Below are positions 36,263 to 45,414 of a stretch of 64,000 nucleotides of DNA, in pieces. Every line of letters starts with the position of its first letter. The stretch's first letter is position 1. A program made the position numbers and the translations under genes. Below the pieces are notes generated by a model. That model was given only the letters and a program-made list of their open reading frames with translations. It searched no databases and was not told the origin of the DNA. Location of the stretch: NCBI RefSeq assembly GCF_027922265.1, contig NZ_BSFI01000004.1, positions 186,001 to 250,000 of the forward strand. Reading direction: 5' to 3'. The stretch is from Hansschlegelia plantiphila. GTDB lineage: Bacteria > Pseudomonadota > Alphaproteobacteria > Rhizobiales > Methylopilaceae.

Positions 36263-37003
36263 TCACGCGCCGAGAAGATAAAGCCCAAGCGCAAGAAGTC
36301 CGACCAGGAAGACGCAGCGGAAGGTCTGCGGCGCGATCCGCCGTCTGAGCCTCGTTCCGGCCGCCACGCCGAGACTTGATGGGACGAGCGCGAGGGCCGA
36401 GCCGCCGAGCACTGAGACGTCGAGCCCGCCGGTCGCCGCCAGCCCGGCCGCGAGCGCGACCGTCGAGACCGTGAAGGACAGGCCGAGCGCCTGGATCAGC
36501 TCTTCCTTCTCGAGCCCCAGAGACTGAAGATACGGAACGGCCGGCATGACGAACACGCCGGTTGCTCCTGTAAGCGCGCCGGTTACGAGGCCGACCGTCG
36601 GAGACAGCCAGCGCTCCGCCCGGCCGGGCTTCGGAAGCGCGCTTCCGCTCAAGGCGAAGGCGGCGTAGAGCGCGAGCATCGCGCCGAGGCCTGCTGTCGC
36701 CATCGCCGCGGTTCCGCCGGATAATACGCCGGCGGTCGCGACAGTCCCGGCTCCGACGCCCGCCATCATGAGGCGAAACCTCCGCGCCGTCCGGAACAGG
36801 TCCGGACCGTCGAGCAACTGCCAGACATTCGTCGCAAACGAAGGCAGAAGCAGCAGGGACGCCGCGTCTTGGGGCGCTGCGACGAGCGAAAGCAGACCCA
36901 TCGACACCGTCGGCAGGCCCATGCCGGTGACTCCCTTGACCACGCCGGCGAGCGTGAAGGTCAAGAAAACGAACAGGACGAGGGCGGGGGAGAGCTCCAG
37001 CAT
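36263..37003 (-). CDS. TauE/SafE-family membrane exporter
   Basis: This 246-residue inner-membrane protein has about eight helices in two repeats (ALVLFVFLTFTLAGVVKGVT at the start, GLVTGALTGATGVFVMPAVP in the middle, CVFLVGLLALGLYLLGA at the end). The GVVKGVTGMGLP and GALTGATGVFVMP pair is the repeat signature of TauE/SafE permeases, which export sulfite, sulfoacetate or other organic anions. It ends 10 bases after the groEL terminator in the opposite direction. It is divergent from a LysR regulator (97-base gap containing an LTTR-like box), so that regulator likely controls it. The substrate cannot be read from sequence. Confidence 0.87.
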   Translation of the reverse strand: MLELSPALVLFVFLTFTLAGVVKGVTGMGLPTVSMGLLSLVAAPQDAASLLLLPSFATNVWQLLDGPDLFRTARRFRLMMAGVGAGTVATAGVLSGGTAAMATAGLGAMLALYAAFALSGSALPKPGRAERWLSPTVGLVTGALTGATGVFVMPAVPYLQSLGLEKEELIQALGLSFTVSTVALAAGLAATGGLDVSVLGGSALALVPSSLGVAAGTRLRRRIAPQTFRCVFLVGLLALGLYLLGA

Positions 37004-37059
37004 CGGCGGACTTGATCCTCGTCGCTGCGCGAGCGCAATCTGGACCTCGCGCAGCCTGC

Positions 37060-37076
37060 CTTCGGGTAATCCGAAG
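37060..37076. promoter_or_regulatory. LysR-type operator candidate
   Basis: CTTCGG-GTAAT-CCGAAG is a perfect inverted repeat with a 5-base centre; inside it T-N11-A (37062 and 37074) matches the LysR box pattern. It sits 25 bases before the LysR start, between the divergent exporter and regulator genes. Confidence 0.6.
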
Positions 37077-37100
37077 CTGTGTCGCGCATTAGGGCTCGCG

Positions 37101-37997
37101 ATGCGTTTCGATCTGACCGATCTCCGGCTGTTTCTTCACGTCGTGGAGGCCGGCAGCATCACCGCAGGCGCCGGCCGCGCGAACATGGCGCTCGCCTCGG
37201 CGAGCGAACGCCTCCGCGGCATGGAAGCGGCGGCTGGGGTCACGCTCGTCACCCGCGGGCGCCGGGGCGTGGAGACCACGCCCGCCGGCCGTGCGCTCGT
37301 CCATCACGCCCGCCTGATCCTCGACGGCGCGGAGCGCCTGCGGGCCGAACTCGCCCAGCACGGACAGGGCCTCAAGAGCCACGTCCGGTTCATGGCCAAC
37401 ACGTCGGCCCTCGCCGAGCATCTGCCGGCGCCGCTCGCTGGGTTTCTCGCCGCCAACGCGGAGGTTGACGTCGATCTCGAAGAGGGCGCGAGCCGCGACA
37501 TCGCCCGCGCCGTCGCCGCCGGGCGGATCGATTTCGGCGTCATCTCGGACCGCGTCGACGCGGGCGACCTGGCGACCCGCCTGTTGCGCCACGATGCGCT
37601 GGCGCTCGTGACGACGCGGGGCCACCCGCTCGCCGGGCGGGGCCAGATCGCCTTCTCAGAGACGCTCGAGGCGGCGCATGTCGGGCTGTCGGCCGATAGC
37701 GCCCTTGCGGGCTATCTCGCAGGCCAGGCGCGTCGCCTTGGACGCTCTCTCGTCGCCCGCGTCAGGGTGCTCGGGTTCAACGCGGTCTGCCAGATGGCCG
37801 AGCAAGGCGTCGGCGCCGGCGTCGTCCCCATCGCCGCGGCCCGTCGCGCCCGCCGCTCCATGTCGATCGCCATTACGCCGCTGTCGGATGTCTGGGCGAA
37901 ACGCAATCTTGTCGTCGCGACCCGGCCCGGCGCGTCGCCGACGCCCCAGGCTCGACGCCTGATCGCCTGGCTGCTCGCCGACGCTCCGACGTCATGA
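37101..37997 (+). CDS. LysR-family transcriptional regulator
   Basis: The 298-residue protein has a LysR DNA-binding N-terminus (MRFDLTDLRLFLHVVEAGSI, then ASASERLRGMEAAAGVTLVT and RGVETTPAGRALVHHARLIL) and a periplasmic-binding-fold effector domain from about residue 92 (VRFMANTSALAEHLPAPLAG; FGVISDRVDAGDLATRLL). The ATG at 37101 starts the conserved helix; the frame is open upstream but is antisense to the exporter gene. It is divergent from the TauE/SafE gene and is its probable regulator. The sequence RFDLTDLRLF is like regulators of sulfur or organic acid pathways, but the effector is unknown. Confidence 0.92.
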   Translation: MRFDLTDLRLFLHVVEAGSITAGAGRANMALASASERLRGMEAAAGVTLVTRGRRGVETTPAGRALVHHARLILDGAERLRAELAQHGQGLKSHVRFMANTSALAEHLPAPLAGFLAANAEVDVDLEEGASRDIARAVAAGRIDFGVISDRVDAGDLATRLLRHDALALVTTRGHPLAGRGQIAFSETLEAAHVGLSADSALAGYLAGQARRLGRSLVARVRVLGFNAVCQMAEQGVGAGVVPIAAARRARRSMSIAITPLSDVWAKRNLVVATRPGASPTPQARRLIAWLLADAPTS

Positions 37998-38052
37998 GCG
38001 ACCGTCTAGCGCTCCAGCAACGCTCGGATCTTCTCGGCCCCGCCCAAGCGCG

Positions 38053-39183
38053 TCATTCGGTGAACTCCACCGTGGTCTTCTTCGGATCGACCAGCCGCCC
38101 GAGATCGGCCGCGTCCCAGTTCGTCAGCCGCACGCAGCCGTGGCTCGCCGTCTTGCTGATCTGCGAGGGCTCCGGCGTGCCGTGGATGCCGTAGGTGGGC
38201 TTGGAGAGGTCGATCCACATCGCGCCGACGGGACCGTTCGGGCCGGGCGGCAGCGTGAGCTTTTGCTTGTTTTTGCCCTGCTGGAAATTGAGCTTCGGGT
38301 TGTAGACGTAGACGGGGTCGGGGAAGGCGCCGTTGACCGTCATCTTTCCTTCCGGCGAGGGCGTGTCGGGCGAGCCGATCGTCGCCGGGGCGATCATCAC
38401 GATCTTGTCCGTGGCGTCGTAGGCGCGCAGTTCGCCCAGGCGCTTGTCGACCGTGATCCGCTCGACCTTGCCTTCGGGAAAGGCGCCGGTGTCCGGCACG
38501 ATGATCGCGACGCCGGCCTTCTTGAAGTCGACGCCGGGGTTCATCGCTCGGAGCAGCGGCTCGTCGACATGAAAGCGTTCGCCGAGCATCTCGACGGCGT
38601 CGCGGAAGCCCAGCCATTTGAGCTTGGCGAGCTTGGCGTAGTCCTTCGGCAGGTCATCGACGTAGCGGCCGTTCAGGTCCTCGGAGTAGATCACGTACGA
38701 CTTCGTCGCGCGCCCTTGGTCGCCCGTCAGCGCGGACCAGAGCGCGGGATCGAGCCCGCCGTCGAGCGGCATCCCGCGCATCTCGCGGAACGCCTTCACC
38801 GCCTTCTTGAAGTTGTCGCCGTCCCGTCCGTCGATCACGCCGGGCGAAGCGTGCGCGCGGTCGAGCAGGATCTGGGCGCGGATCAGGAACGGGTCGGGTC
38901 CGGCGTTCGGCGGCTTCGGCAGGCTCGCGAGTTTCTCGCGCGCGGCCTTCTTCGCTTTTTTCGTCTTCGCCTTGGCGACGCCGTCCTCAAGCGCGTTGCG
39001 GTCGGCGTCCGCCTTGGCGCCGGCGTCGGCGCGGCTTCGCCAGCCGTCGAAGTCGGCGGTGTCGATCGACTGTTCGGTGAGCGCGGGAGGCCCCGGTAGC
39101 GCCGGCGGCGGCGCAGGCTGCGCATGAGCCGCCACGCTCCAGCCTATGAGCGCTGCGGCCAGTCCATGGATGAGGATTTTCAT
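38053..39183 (-). CDS. L,D-transpeptidase (YkuD family), copy 2
   Basis: This is a 376-residue periplasmic L,D-transpeptidase. After a signal peptide (MKILIHGLAAALIGWSVAAH, cleavage after AHA) come a proline-rich segment and a Lys/Ala-rich helix (DGVAKAKTKKAKKAAREKLA). A putative peptidoglycan-binding domain covers about 100-150 (ILLDRAHASPGVIDGRDGDN, a pattern seen in PG_binding_1). The YkuD domain is C-terminal, with the catalytic motif IHGTPEPSQISKTASHGCVR and nucleophile cysteine. This layout is like the enzymes with an N-terminal binding domain in Rhizobiales. I start at the ATG at 39183; another ATG lies 9 bases upstream. It ends 55 bases after the convergent LysR gene. Confidence 0.9.
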   Translation of the reverse strand: MKILIHGLAAALIGWSVAAHAQPAPPPALPGPPALTEQSIDTADFDGWRSRADAGAKADADRNALEDGVAKAKTKKAKKAAREKLASLPKPPNAGPDPFLIRAQILLDRAHASPGVIDGRDGDNFKKAVKAFREMRGMPLDGGLDPALWSALTGDQGRATKSYVIYSEDLNGRYVDDLPKDYAKLAKLKWLGFRDAVEMLGERFHVDEPLLRAMNPGVDFKKAGVAIIVPDTGAFPEGKVERITVDKRLGELRAYDATDKIVMIAPATIGSPDTPSPEGKMTVNGAFPDPVYVYNPKLNFQQGKNKQKLTLPPGPNGPVGAMWIDLSKPTYGIHGTPEPSQISKTASHGCVRLTNWDAADLGRLVDPKKTTVEFTE

Positions 39184-39429
39184 GTGAACCATTGCCTGCC
39201 GAACGCGCGCCCCGACTTGAAACGCGCGAGACCGTCAACGGCTCCGTCGTCCGCCCAAGGACTTGCAATTTAACTGCGGGGGTCTCGTTCGGGCCGCGAT
39301 TTAGCTTAATTGCTGCATTCTCTCGGTCGCTCGGTCCGCGCAGGGTAAGGTGTTCGGAGTCTCGGCGGACGGCCCGCCGCTCTGCGTCGCCGATCCGGGT
39401 GCGGAGGAGGGTTCTTGGAAAGCGTACCG

Positions 39430-39981
39430 ATGAGCGTTCGTTCCGTCGTCACCGCCTCCGTTCTGGCTCTGTCGGTCACGACCTGCCTTGCGGCGGAGCC
39501 GCTCAAGGACGAGGCGAGCGGCCTCGCCGTTCTGCCGCCGGACGGCTACGAGGCGTCCAAGACGGAGGGCGACCCGCGCTACGCCGCGGTGTTCGCGGTC
39601 CAGAAGGGCGGCGAAGGCGACACCGGCTGCAAGGTTGCGTTCCAGGCGGCGCCCCAGAACGCCGCGCTCGGGCAGGAGGAGATCAACGCCTTCACTCAGA
39701 AAAAGGAGTGGATCGACCTGATCAGGGCGACGCTCGCGCTGCGCTACGACGTCGCAAGCGTCGATCCGTTCGAGCAGGGCGGTCTCGCCGGCGCTGCGGT
39801 CGTCGCCGACTTCAAGCCGGTCGAGGGCGAGCCCCGCGCCTCGGAGGTGCGGTCCTATCTCGTCCTGATCGACACGCCCAAGGGCCGCACCACGATCGTG
39901 TGCGTCGGCGACAAGGCGGGCTTCGACGCCCGCAAGCCCGAATTCGAGGCGATCGCCCGGGCGGTGTCGCCGCCGCGATGA
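39430..39981 (+). CDS. Secreted protein of unknown function
   Basis: I do not recognise this 183-residue protein. It begins with a signal peptide (MSVRSVVTASVLALSVTTCL, cleavage near LAA-EPL). The mature part is a compact alpha/beta-looking domain of about 160 residues: AVLPPDGYEASKTEGDPRY, FAVQKGGEGDTGCKVAFQ, EVRSYLVLIDTPKGRTTIVC and AIARAVSPPR at the end, with two cysteines (TGCKV and IVCVG) that could pair. The ATG at 39430 has GGAAAG 9 bases upstream; a TTG 15 bases before it would add a few residues. It is divergent from the L,D-transpeptidase gene with 246 bases between, so it may share a control region with it. Confidence 0.75.
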   Translation: MSVRSVVTASVLALSVTTCLAAEPLKDEASGLAVLPPDGYEASKTEGDPRYAAVFAVQKGGEGDTGCKVAFQAAPQNAALGQEEINAFTQKKEWIDLIRATLALRYDVASVDPFEQGGLAGAAVVADFKPVEGEPRASEVRSYLVLIDTPKGRTTIVCVGDKAGFDARKPEFEAIARAVSPPR

Positions 39982-40071
39982 ACTTTCCGGGAGGGTCGCC
40001 TTCCGGCCGTCGCGGGGTATAGCTTCGCGCGGCCGGCGCGTTCGCCGTGCGACCTCCCAGGGTTTTTCGCC

Positions 40072-40965
40072 ATGACCAAACGGCCCCCCAGAAACGCCAT
40101 CGCGCTCTATGACCGCTACACCCATGGCGAGATCGGCCGCCGGGCGTTCTTCGAACGGCTGGTCGGGCTCGCGGGATCGGTCGCCGCCGCGAATGCCGTG
40201 CTTTCGGCGCTGTCGAACGACTACGCGAGGGCCGCGATCGTGGCGCCTGACGACAAGCGCCTCGCGGTCGAGATGGCGGCCTATGAGGGGCCCGACGGCC
40301 CCGTCTCCGGCATGCTCGCGCGGGGCCCGGGCGGCGGCGTGAAGCGACCGGCCGTCATCGTCGTCCATGAGAATCGCGGGCTGAATCCGCATATCCAGGA
40401 CGTGACGCGCAGGCTCGCGGTTTCTGGATTTCTGGCTTTCGGGGTCGATCTTCTGTCGCCGCTCGGCGGCACGCCGCCCGACGAGGACAAGGCGCGCGAG
40501 ATGATCGGCGCGCTCGACCTGACGAAGACCACGGCCTCTCTGGCCGCCGCCGTGCCGTTTCTGGAGAAACACCCGGAGTCGAACGGTTCGGTCGGCGTCG
40601 TCGGCTTCTGCTGGGGCGGCGGCATGGCGAACCGCCTCGCGGTCGCCGCGCCCGACCTGAAGGCCGCCGTAGCCTATTACGGACAGACGCTCGACGCGGA
40701 GCAGGCGGCGGAGGTGAAGGCCCCGCTGCTGCTGCACTATGCCGGGCTCGACGAACGCATCGACGCCGGCGTGCCGGCTTTCGAAGCGGCGCTGAAAAGC
40801 GCCGGCAAGGACTACCAGCTGTTCATGTATGAGGGCGTCGACCACGCCTTCAACAACGACACGAACCCTGCCCGATACGACAAGAAGGCGGCGGCGCTGG
40901 CCTGGGACCGGACGATCGCCTTCCTCGAGCAGCACCTCGGCGCAGCGGTTCCGCCGCTCCCCTGA
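40072..40965 (+). CDS. Dienelactone hydrolase-family protein
   Basis: This is a 297-residue alpha/beta hydrolase of the dienelactone hydrolase family (YghX-like). The nucleophile is a cysteine in GVVGFCWGGGMANR (Cys180). The acid is in LLLHYAGLDERID and the histidine in GVDHAFNNDTNP. VIVVHENRGLNPHIQDVTRR is the usual oxyanion-side loop. The N-terminal 55 residues are an added helical segment with an Arg-Arg pair before a hydrophobic run (RRAFFERLVGLAGSVAAANA), so the protein may be exported by the Tat route, as in related enzymes. Substrate is unknown; the family name does not prove a role in aromatic degradation. It ends at a strong terminator shared with the converging hisG. Confidence 0.88.
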   Translation: MTKRPPRNAIALYDRYTHGEIGRRAFFERLVGLAGSVAAANAVLSALSNDYARAAIVAPDDKRLAVEMAAYEGPDGPVSGMLARGPGGGVKRPAVIVVHENRGLNPHIQDVTRRLAVSGFLAFGVDLLSPLGGTPPDEDKAREMIGALDLTKTTASLAAAVPFLEKHPESNGSVGVVGFCWGGGMANRLAVAAPDLKAAVAYYGQTLDAEQAAEVKAPLLLHYAGLDERIDAGVPAFEAALKSAGKDYQLFMYEGVDHAFNNDTNPARYDKKAAALAWDRTIAFLEQHLGAAVPPLP

Positions 40966-41121
40966 GCGTCGCTTACGCTCATCTCAGGCGGCTCCGACAT
41001 CGCGCGGAAATTTTTTTGCGATGCGGGGAACCGCCTTGGGGACGCGACGTTCTATGCTCGAGAGCCCGGCGACGGGCTTTTCGATAAGGCGGCCAGATCC
41101 CCCGACTGGTCGACCTTCATG

Positions 41122-41161
41122 AGGCGGAGCCGCTCCCCCCCGAGGCGGCTCCGCCTTTTTA
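41122..41161 (+). terminator. Rho-independent terminator after the hydrolase gene
   Basis: AGGCGGAGCCGC pairs perfectly with GCGGCTCCGCCT (12 base pairs, 11-base loop), followed by TTTTTA. It ends rightward transcription just before the converging hisG stop. Confidence 0.9.
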
Positions 41162-41164
41162 TGT

Positions 41165-42166
41165 TCAGCCCCCGATCGCCCTGAAGAAGTCCTCGACCAG
41201 CGGCGGCGCCGGTTCGAAGACGTCTTCGAGCGTCGACACGGTGATCGCCCCGGCGCCGGCCGCCGACAGCGCGCCGACGAGCTCGAACACGGCGCGCTTC
41301 GGAGCGTGCAGCACCAGCGGCGCACCTGGCGCGGGCGGCCCGAACGGCGCGCGGGCATCGAAGCGCGCCACAAGATCGACGATCAGCCGCTCCACCCTGC
41401 TGTCGAGAAGCGCCCTGACCTCGCGGACGCCGCGCGCCCGCACCTCAGCCGCGATCCGGGTGAGGATCGTGCGCGCCGCGTCGCGCGCCGCCGGGCTCCA
41501 GTTCGCGCCGAGACTCGCCACCAGCTGCGCCTGGCTACGCAGCATCACGCCGTCGTCGAGAACCTTGAGGCCGTTGGCTGCAAGCGTGGCGCCGGTCGTC
41601 GTGATGTCGACGATGACGTCCGCCGACCCGGCGGCGGGCGCGCCCTCGGTCGCGCCGACGCTCTCCACGATCCGGTAGTTCGAGACGCCTGCGCCTGAAC
41701 GCTGCTCGCCCGGCTTTTTCCAAGCGAAGAAGCCTCGGGTGAGATTGACGTATTTCGTGGCGACGCGGAGCCGCCTGCCGTGACGCCGGCGCATGTCTTC
41801 CGCCACGTCGTCGAGATCGGACATCGAGCTCACGTCGATCCAGGCCTTGGGGGCCGCGACGACCACGTTGGCGTAGCCGAAGCCGAGCGGCTGCAGCAGC
41901 TTCACCCGCGTCTCGGCGGCCGGAATGGTCTCACGCACCAGATCCTCGCCGGTGACGCCGAGATGCGCCGCGCCGCTCGCGAGCTGCCCCGCGATGTCGG
42001 ACGCCGAGAGATAGGCGATCTCGACGTCGGGGACGTCGGCGATCGCGCCGCGGTAGTCGCGGGCGCCGCCCGACTGCAGGAAATTCAATCCGGCTCGCCC
42101 GAAGAACGCCTGCACATTCTCCTGCAGGCGGCCCTTGGAAGGGACGGCGAGGATCAGCGCGCTCAT
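41165..42166 (-). CDS. hisG: ATP phosphoribosyltransferase catalytic subunit
   Basis: HisG catalyses the first step of histidine synthesis, joining ATP and PRPP. At 333 residues it is the long type. [39 protein letters not shown], and [20 protein letters not shown] form the catalytic domains. The last 100 residues (from about [13 protein letters not shown] to [20 protein letters not shown]) form a regulatory-like C-terminal domain. It is preceded by hisZ with a 4-base stop/start overlap (ATGA). Long HisG proteins usually act without HisZ, so the pair is unusual from textbook rules, though I believe related Rhizobiales also combine them. An in-frame ATG 9 codons upstream overlaps hisZ and is not chosen. 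Confidence 0.9.
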   Translation of the reverse strand: MSALILAVPSKGRLQENVQAFFGRAGLNFLQSGGARDYRGAIADVPDVEIAYLSASDIAGQLASGAAHLGVTGEDLVRETIPAAETRVKLLQPLGFGYANVVVAAPKAWIDVSSMSDLDDVAEDMRRRHGRRLRVATKYVNLTRGFFAWKKPGEQRSGAGVSNYRIVESVGATEGAPAAGSADVIVDITTTGATLAANGLKVLDDGVMLRSQAQLVASLGANWSPAARDAARTILTRIAAEVRARGVREVRALLDSRVERLIVDLVARFDARAPFGPPAPGAPLVLHAPKRAVFELVGALSAAGAGAITVSTLEDVFEPAPPLVEDFFRAIGG

Positions 42167-43239
42167 GAACCGGCTCCGAAACGGTCGAGCCACAAGGCGA
42201 AGCCGACGCCGGGCGCGGCCGCCTGCGCGCCGAGCGCGCCGAGCAGGCCGTCATAGCGGCCGCCGCCGCCGACCGGGTCGGCCCCGTCATAGCGCGCGAG
42301 CTCAAAGACGAGGCCGTCGTAATAATCGAGGCCTTGTCCGATCCGCGAGGAGAACCGCATGCGGTCGACCGGAAGCCCCGCGCCCGAGAAGGCGTCGAGC
42401 CGCTCTTCGAAGACCGAAATCTGCGGCCCCGGACCAAGGATCTCCTTCAGTCGATTCAGCGCTGCGGGCGCTGCGTCGTCGATCGCGAGGAAGCTCCTCA
42501 GCGTCTGGCGCTGCGCGGCGGGGATGGCTGCGGACCGGTTGGCGGCGCGCTCGATGAAGCGCTCCGCGATCTCGGCGGGCGTGCGTCCGCCGACCGCGGC
42601 GATGCCGGCGAGCGACAGCACGTCCTCGATCACCCCGCGGGCGGCGTCGGGGCCTGCGGCCTCCAGCGCCGCGAACAGGCCGGCATGTCCCGACTCCTCG
42701 GCGCGCTGCGGCGTGGTCAGCGTATCGATCGATCCGCCATGGGCGATCTCGCGCTTCAGACGCCGCTTGAGCGAGGCGGGCGCGTCGAGGGCGCCGACGG
42801 CCGCGTCGACCAGCGCCCGGTCGCCCAGGCGGATGGCGGGCGACGGCAGGCCCAGCGCCTGCGCGGCCTCGACAGCGAGCGCCAGAACCTCGGTCTCCGC
42901 GGCGAGCCTGTCGAGGCGGCCGAAGCTCTCGACGCCGATCTGCGCGACCTCGCCGCCGTTCGCCCCGTGGCGAAACACCGGCCCGGCATAGGCGTAGGAC
43001 GCCGCCCGCGCCGGGTCGCCGCCTGCGATGTGCGCGAGCGCGGCGGGAATGGTGAAGTCCGGCCGCAGGCACATCTCGCGGCCGTCGGCGTCTGACGTCA
43101 GGAACATGCGCTGCCGCAGCTCCTCGCCCATCACGTCGAGAAACGGCTCTGCCGGCTGCAGCACGCCGAGCTCGAGACGCGCGAATCCGGCGGCCGCGAA
43201 TTGGTCGAGCAAAGCGAGGGGGATGGCGACGGGCGTCAT
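42163..43239 (-). CDS. hisZ: ATP phosphoribosyltransferase regulatory subunit HisZ
   Basis: HisZ is a catalytically inactive histidyl-tRNA-synthetase paralogue that is needed by, and confers feedback control on, short HisG. The protein (358 residues) keeps the class II synthetase core: [43 protein letters not shown], and the end [13 protein letters not shown]. The [19 protein letters not shown] segment is the usual HisZ/HisS active-site remnant. It begins the hisZG operon and overlaps hisG by 4 bases. No anticodon-binding domain is present, which separates it from HisS. Confidence 0.93.
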   Translation of the reverse strand: MTPVAIPLALLDQFAAAGFARLELGVLQPAEPFLDVMGEELRQRMFLTSDADGREMCLRPDFTIPAALAHIAGGDPARAASYAYAGPVFRHGANGGEVAQIGVESFGRLDRLAAETEVLALAVEAAQALGLPSPAIRLGDRALVDAAVGALDAPASLKRRLKREIAHGGSIDTLTTPQRAEESGHAGLFAALEAAGPDAARGVIEDVLSLAGIAAVGGRTPAEIAERFIERAANRSAAIPAAQRQTLRSFLAIDDAAPAALNRLKEILGPGPQISVFEERLDAFSGAGLPVDRMRFSSRIGQGLDYYDGLVFELARYDGADPVGGGGRYDGLLGALGAQAAAPGVGFALWLDRFGAGS

Positions 43240-43345
43240 GGCGCGGAAGCTGAGGGGACCGGGAGCCGCGCGTCTAGCAGGCGCTTATCGTCCGCGCGAC
43301 CTTTTTTCGCTGCGCGGGCCCCGCAGTTGGGCGTAAAAGCCCGCC

Positions 43346-43621
43346 ATGGCCCTGTTCTTCCGCGCCCGCGAAGACCCCGAGCGAGCGGACGCCTCGCGCC
43401 GGGTCGCGGCGTTCGCCCGGTCTGCGCTTCAGCTTTCGGACGACGACGCCGTCACCGTGAGCGAGATCGCCTGCGGCGATCCGGAATGCGGCGGCGCGGA
43501 GACGGTCATCCTCATCATGCGCGCCGGCCGGAAGACGGCGGCGGCCAAGCTCAAGATGCCGATTGCGAAGGCGACCGAGGCCGACGTTGCGGCTGCGCTC
43601 ATCGACCTCGCCGACCGATAA
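43346..43621 (+). CDS. Small cysteine-containing protein, unknown function
   Basis: This 91-residue protein has no recognised domain name. It shows a helical start (DASRRVAAFARSALQL), a cysteine pair in ACGDPECGGAETVILIM, and a helical end (ATEADVAAALIDLADR). The IACGDPECGGAETV pattern resembles a set of short alphaproteobacterial proteins with a Cys-x4-Cys element, whose function is not known to me. It is divergent from hisZ (106-base gap), and a hairpin follows. Strong G/C third-position bias supports coding. The start lacks a clear ribosome site. Confidence 0.65.
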   Translation: MALFFRAREDPERADASRRVAAFARSALQLSDDDAVTVSEIACGDPECGGAETVILIMRAGRKTAAAKLKMPIAKATEADVAAALIDLADR

Positions 43622-43650
43622 AAAAGGCGGGCTCCTTTGGAGAGCCCGCC
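43620..43650 (-). terminator. Intrinsic terminator of the OxlT-like carrier gene
   Basis: On the minus strand GGCGGGCTC and GAGCCCGCC form a 9-base-pair stem that is followed by a run of six T. It lies just past the leftward carrier gene (stop at 43758) and overlaps the end of the small rightward gene. Confidence 0.75.
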
Positions 43651-43757
43651 AGTCGCCCTCTGCCCAGAGGGCGCGAGGGGGTAGGACGGTTGCGGCCGGC
43701 GAAGGCCGCGTCAGGGGCGGCCGGGCGGGACGACCAGACGTCCGCCCGGCCGGTTCG

Positions 43758-45074
43758 TCAGGCGCGGGCGAGCGCAGGGGCGCCGTCGACTTGGACGGGG
43801 CGATCCACGCCCGACGCCCGGACATGCTCCGCCAGCACCGGCCTGAGCACGACGATCGCCAGGAAGGCCGCGGTCAGGTCCATGGCCGCCACCGTGTAGA
43901 GCACCGTCGACCACGTCCCGGTCGCCTCCATCAGCAGGTTGCCGACGGGGACGAACAAGGCGCCGATGCCCTTGGCGCAGTAGAGCACGCCGTAGATCTT
44001 GCCGATGTGCTTGGTGCCGAAGGCGTCGCCTGCGAGCGCCGAGAAGAGGGAGTAGACCTCGCCCCAGGCCAGGAACACGACGCCCGACAGGATGAGGAAT
44101 GCGTAAGGGTTCGAGCCGAAATAGCCGAGCGCGATGATGCCGAGGCCTTCGAGCGTGAAGGCGACGAGCATGGTTTTCTCGCGCCCGATATGGTCGGAGA
44201 TCCAGCCGAACAGCGGACGCGAGACGCCGTTCATGATGCGGTCGAGCATCAGCGCGAGCGGCAGCGCGGCCATCGTGATGAAGTAGAGGTTCACGCTGAA
44301 GTTCTTGACCCCGAGGTCCTGGGCGATGACGCCGAGTTGGGCGACCGCCATCATGCCGCCGGTGACGACGCAGATGAACATGAAGAACATCAGCCAGAAC
44401 AGCTTGGTGTTGAGCGCTTCCTTGAGCGTGTAGTCGCGCCGGCTCTGATTGAGCTTGTTCGAGGCCTTGACCTCGGTCTGGTTCGGCGCGCGCAGGAACA
44501 TCGCCGCCGCGAAGGCGAGCGCGCCCTGGAGCAGGCCGAAGAACAGGAAGGTCGACTGAAAGCCGCTCGATTCGATCATCGCGGCGATCGGCAGGATCGT
44601 CGCCGCCGAGCCCGCGCCGTAGCCGCCGGCCGTCAGGCCGACCGCGAGGCCCCGCCGGTCCGGGAACCATTTCAGCGCGTTGTTGATGCAGGTCGCGTAG
44701 ATGCACCCGACGCCGACGCCGCCCACGGCCGCGCCGAGATAGAAGCCCCACAGCGACGTCGCCTGCGAGTTGAGCACCCAGGAAGCGCCCATGAACACCG
44801 CGCCGAACGCGACCAGCGCCCGTGGACCGTATTTGTCGATGAAGTAGCCTTCGATCGGCGTCAGCCATGTCTGCACCAGCACGAAGATCGTGAAGGCGAC
44901 CTGGATGCTGGCGCGGTCCCAGCCGAACGTCTCTTTGATCTCCGGGACGAACAACGTCCAGGCGTATTGAATGTTGGCTGTCGCGACCATGCAGATCACG
45001 CCGACGATCAACTGCGTCCACCGCGTCTTATTGGATACGGCCGGATTTAGTGTCGGATCGATTGGTTCACTCAC
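43758..45074 (-). CDS. MFS transporter, oxalate/formate antiporter (OxlT)-like, copy 2
   Basis: A 438-residue 12-helix MFS carrier closely related to the OxlT group: KTRWTQLIVGVICMVATANI at the start, WLTPIEGYFIDKYGPRALVA as the loop motif, KWFPDRRGLAVGLTAGGYG, and DHIGREKTMLVAFTLEGLG. It resembles the carrier at 0.7-2.0 kb but is clearly a different protein. I choose a GTG start (45074) because AGAGAGGA lies about 7 bases upstream and the mature sequence begins SEPIDPTLNPAVS; an ATG at 45095 is also possible. The 700-base region upstream contains several inverted repeats and may be its control region. No oxalate or formate enzyme is adjacent. Confidence 0.9.
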   Translation of the reverse strand: MSEPIDPTLNPAVSNKTRWTQLIVGVICMVATANIQYAWTLFVPEIKETFGWDRASIQVAFTIFVLVQTWLTPIEGYFIDKYGPRALVAFGAVFMGASWVLNSQATSLWGFYLGAAVGGVGVGCIYATCINNALKWFPDRRGLAVGLTAGGYGAGSAATILPIAAMIESSGFQSTFLFFGLLQGALAFAAAMFLRAPNQTEVKASNKLNQSRRDYTLKEALNTKLFWLMFFMFICVVTGGMMAVAQLGVIAQDLGVKNFSVNLYFITMAALPLALMLDRIMNGVSRPLFGWISDHIGREKTMLVAFTLEGLGIIALGYFGSNPYAFLILSGVVFLAWGEVYSLFSALAGDAFGTKHIGKIYGVLYCAKGIGALFVPVGNLLMEATGTWSTVLYTVAAMDLTAAFLAIVVLRPVLAEHVRASGVDRPVQVDGAPALARA

Positions 45075-45332
45075 AAGCGGTTCCTCTCTCTTCATTGGCG
45101 CGCCGGCTCGTTTCGGCCGGCTTTCTGCGAAAGCGAGTGGCGGCTGCGCCGCCTGCTCAGGGGCGACCACCCGACGTGTCGGCTCAGTCTCGCGACCGGA
45201 ACGCGAAGTAGAGATGATTTGGATGAGGCGCGAACGACTTGGTTCGGCCCCACAAATCGTCCGTCAGCAATTATTGACGGCAATCCGGCGGTCGCATCAG
45301 CCCAGAATATTTCTGTATCGGGATGTCGTATT

Positions 45333-45353
45333 ATGCCAATCCATGGCATGCCA
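45333..45353. promoter_or_regulatory. Overlapping inverted repeats, candidate operator
   Basis: Three copies of the half-site ATGCCA or its complement TGGCAT are packed here: ATGCCA-ATCCA-TGGCAT shares its right arm with the 10-base palindrome TGGCATGCCA. The cluster is about 260 bases upstream of the carrier gene and could bind a dimeric regulator. Function is inference. Confidence 0.4.
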
Positions 45354-45397
45354 CCGTGAGTCTGATAAAGTCATTCTAAAGGATTAGATATTGAGAA

Positions 45398-45414
45398 GTT
45401 ATCTGATCGATAAC
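45398..45414. promoter_or_regulatory. GTTATC/GATAAC inverted repeat
   Basis: GTTATC-TGATC-GATAAC is a perfect inverted repeat with 6-base arms, in the same AT-rich core as the ATGCCA cluster. It is a candidate operator with no known protein. Confidence 0.35.
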
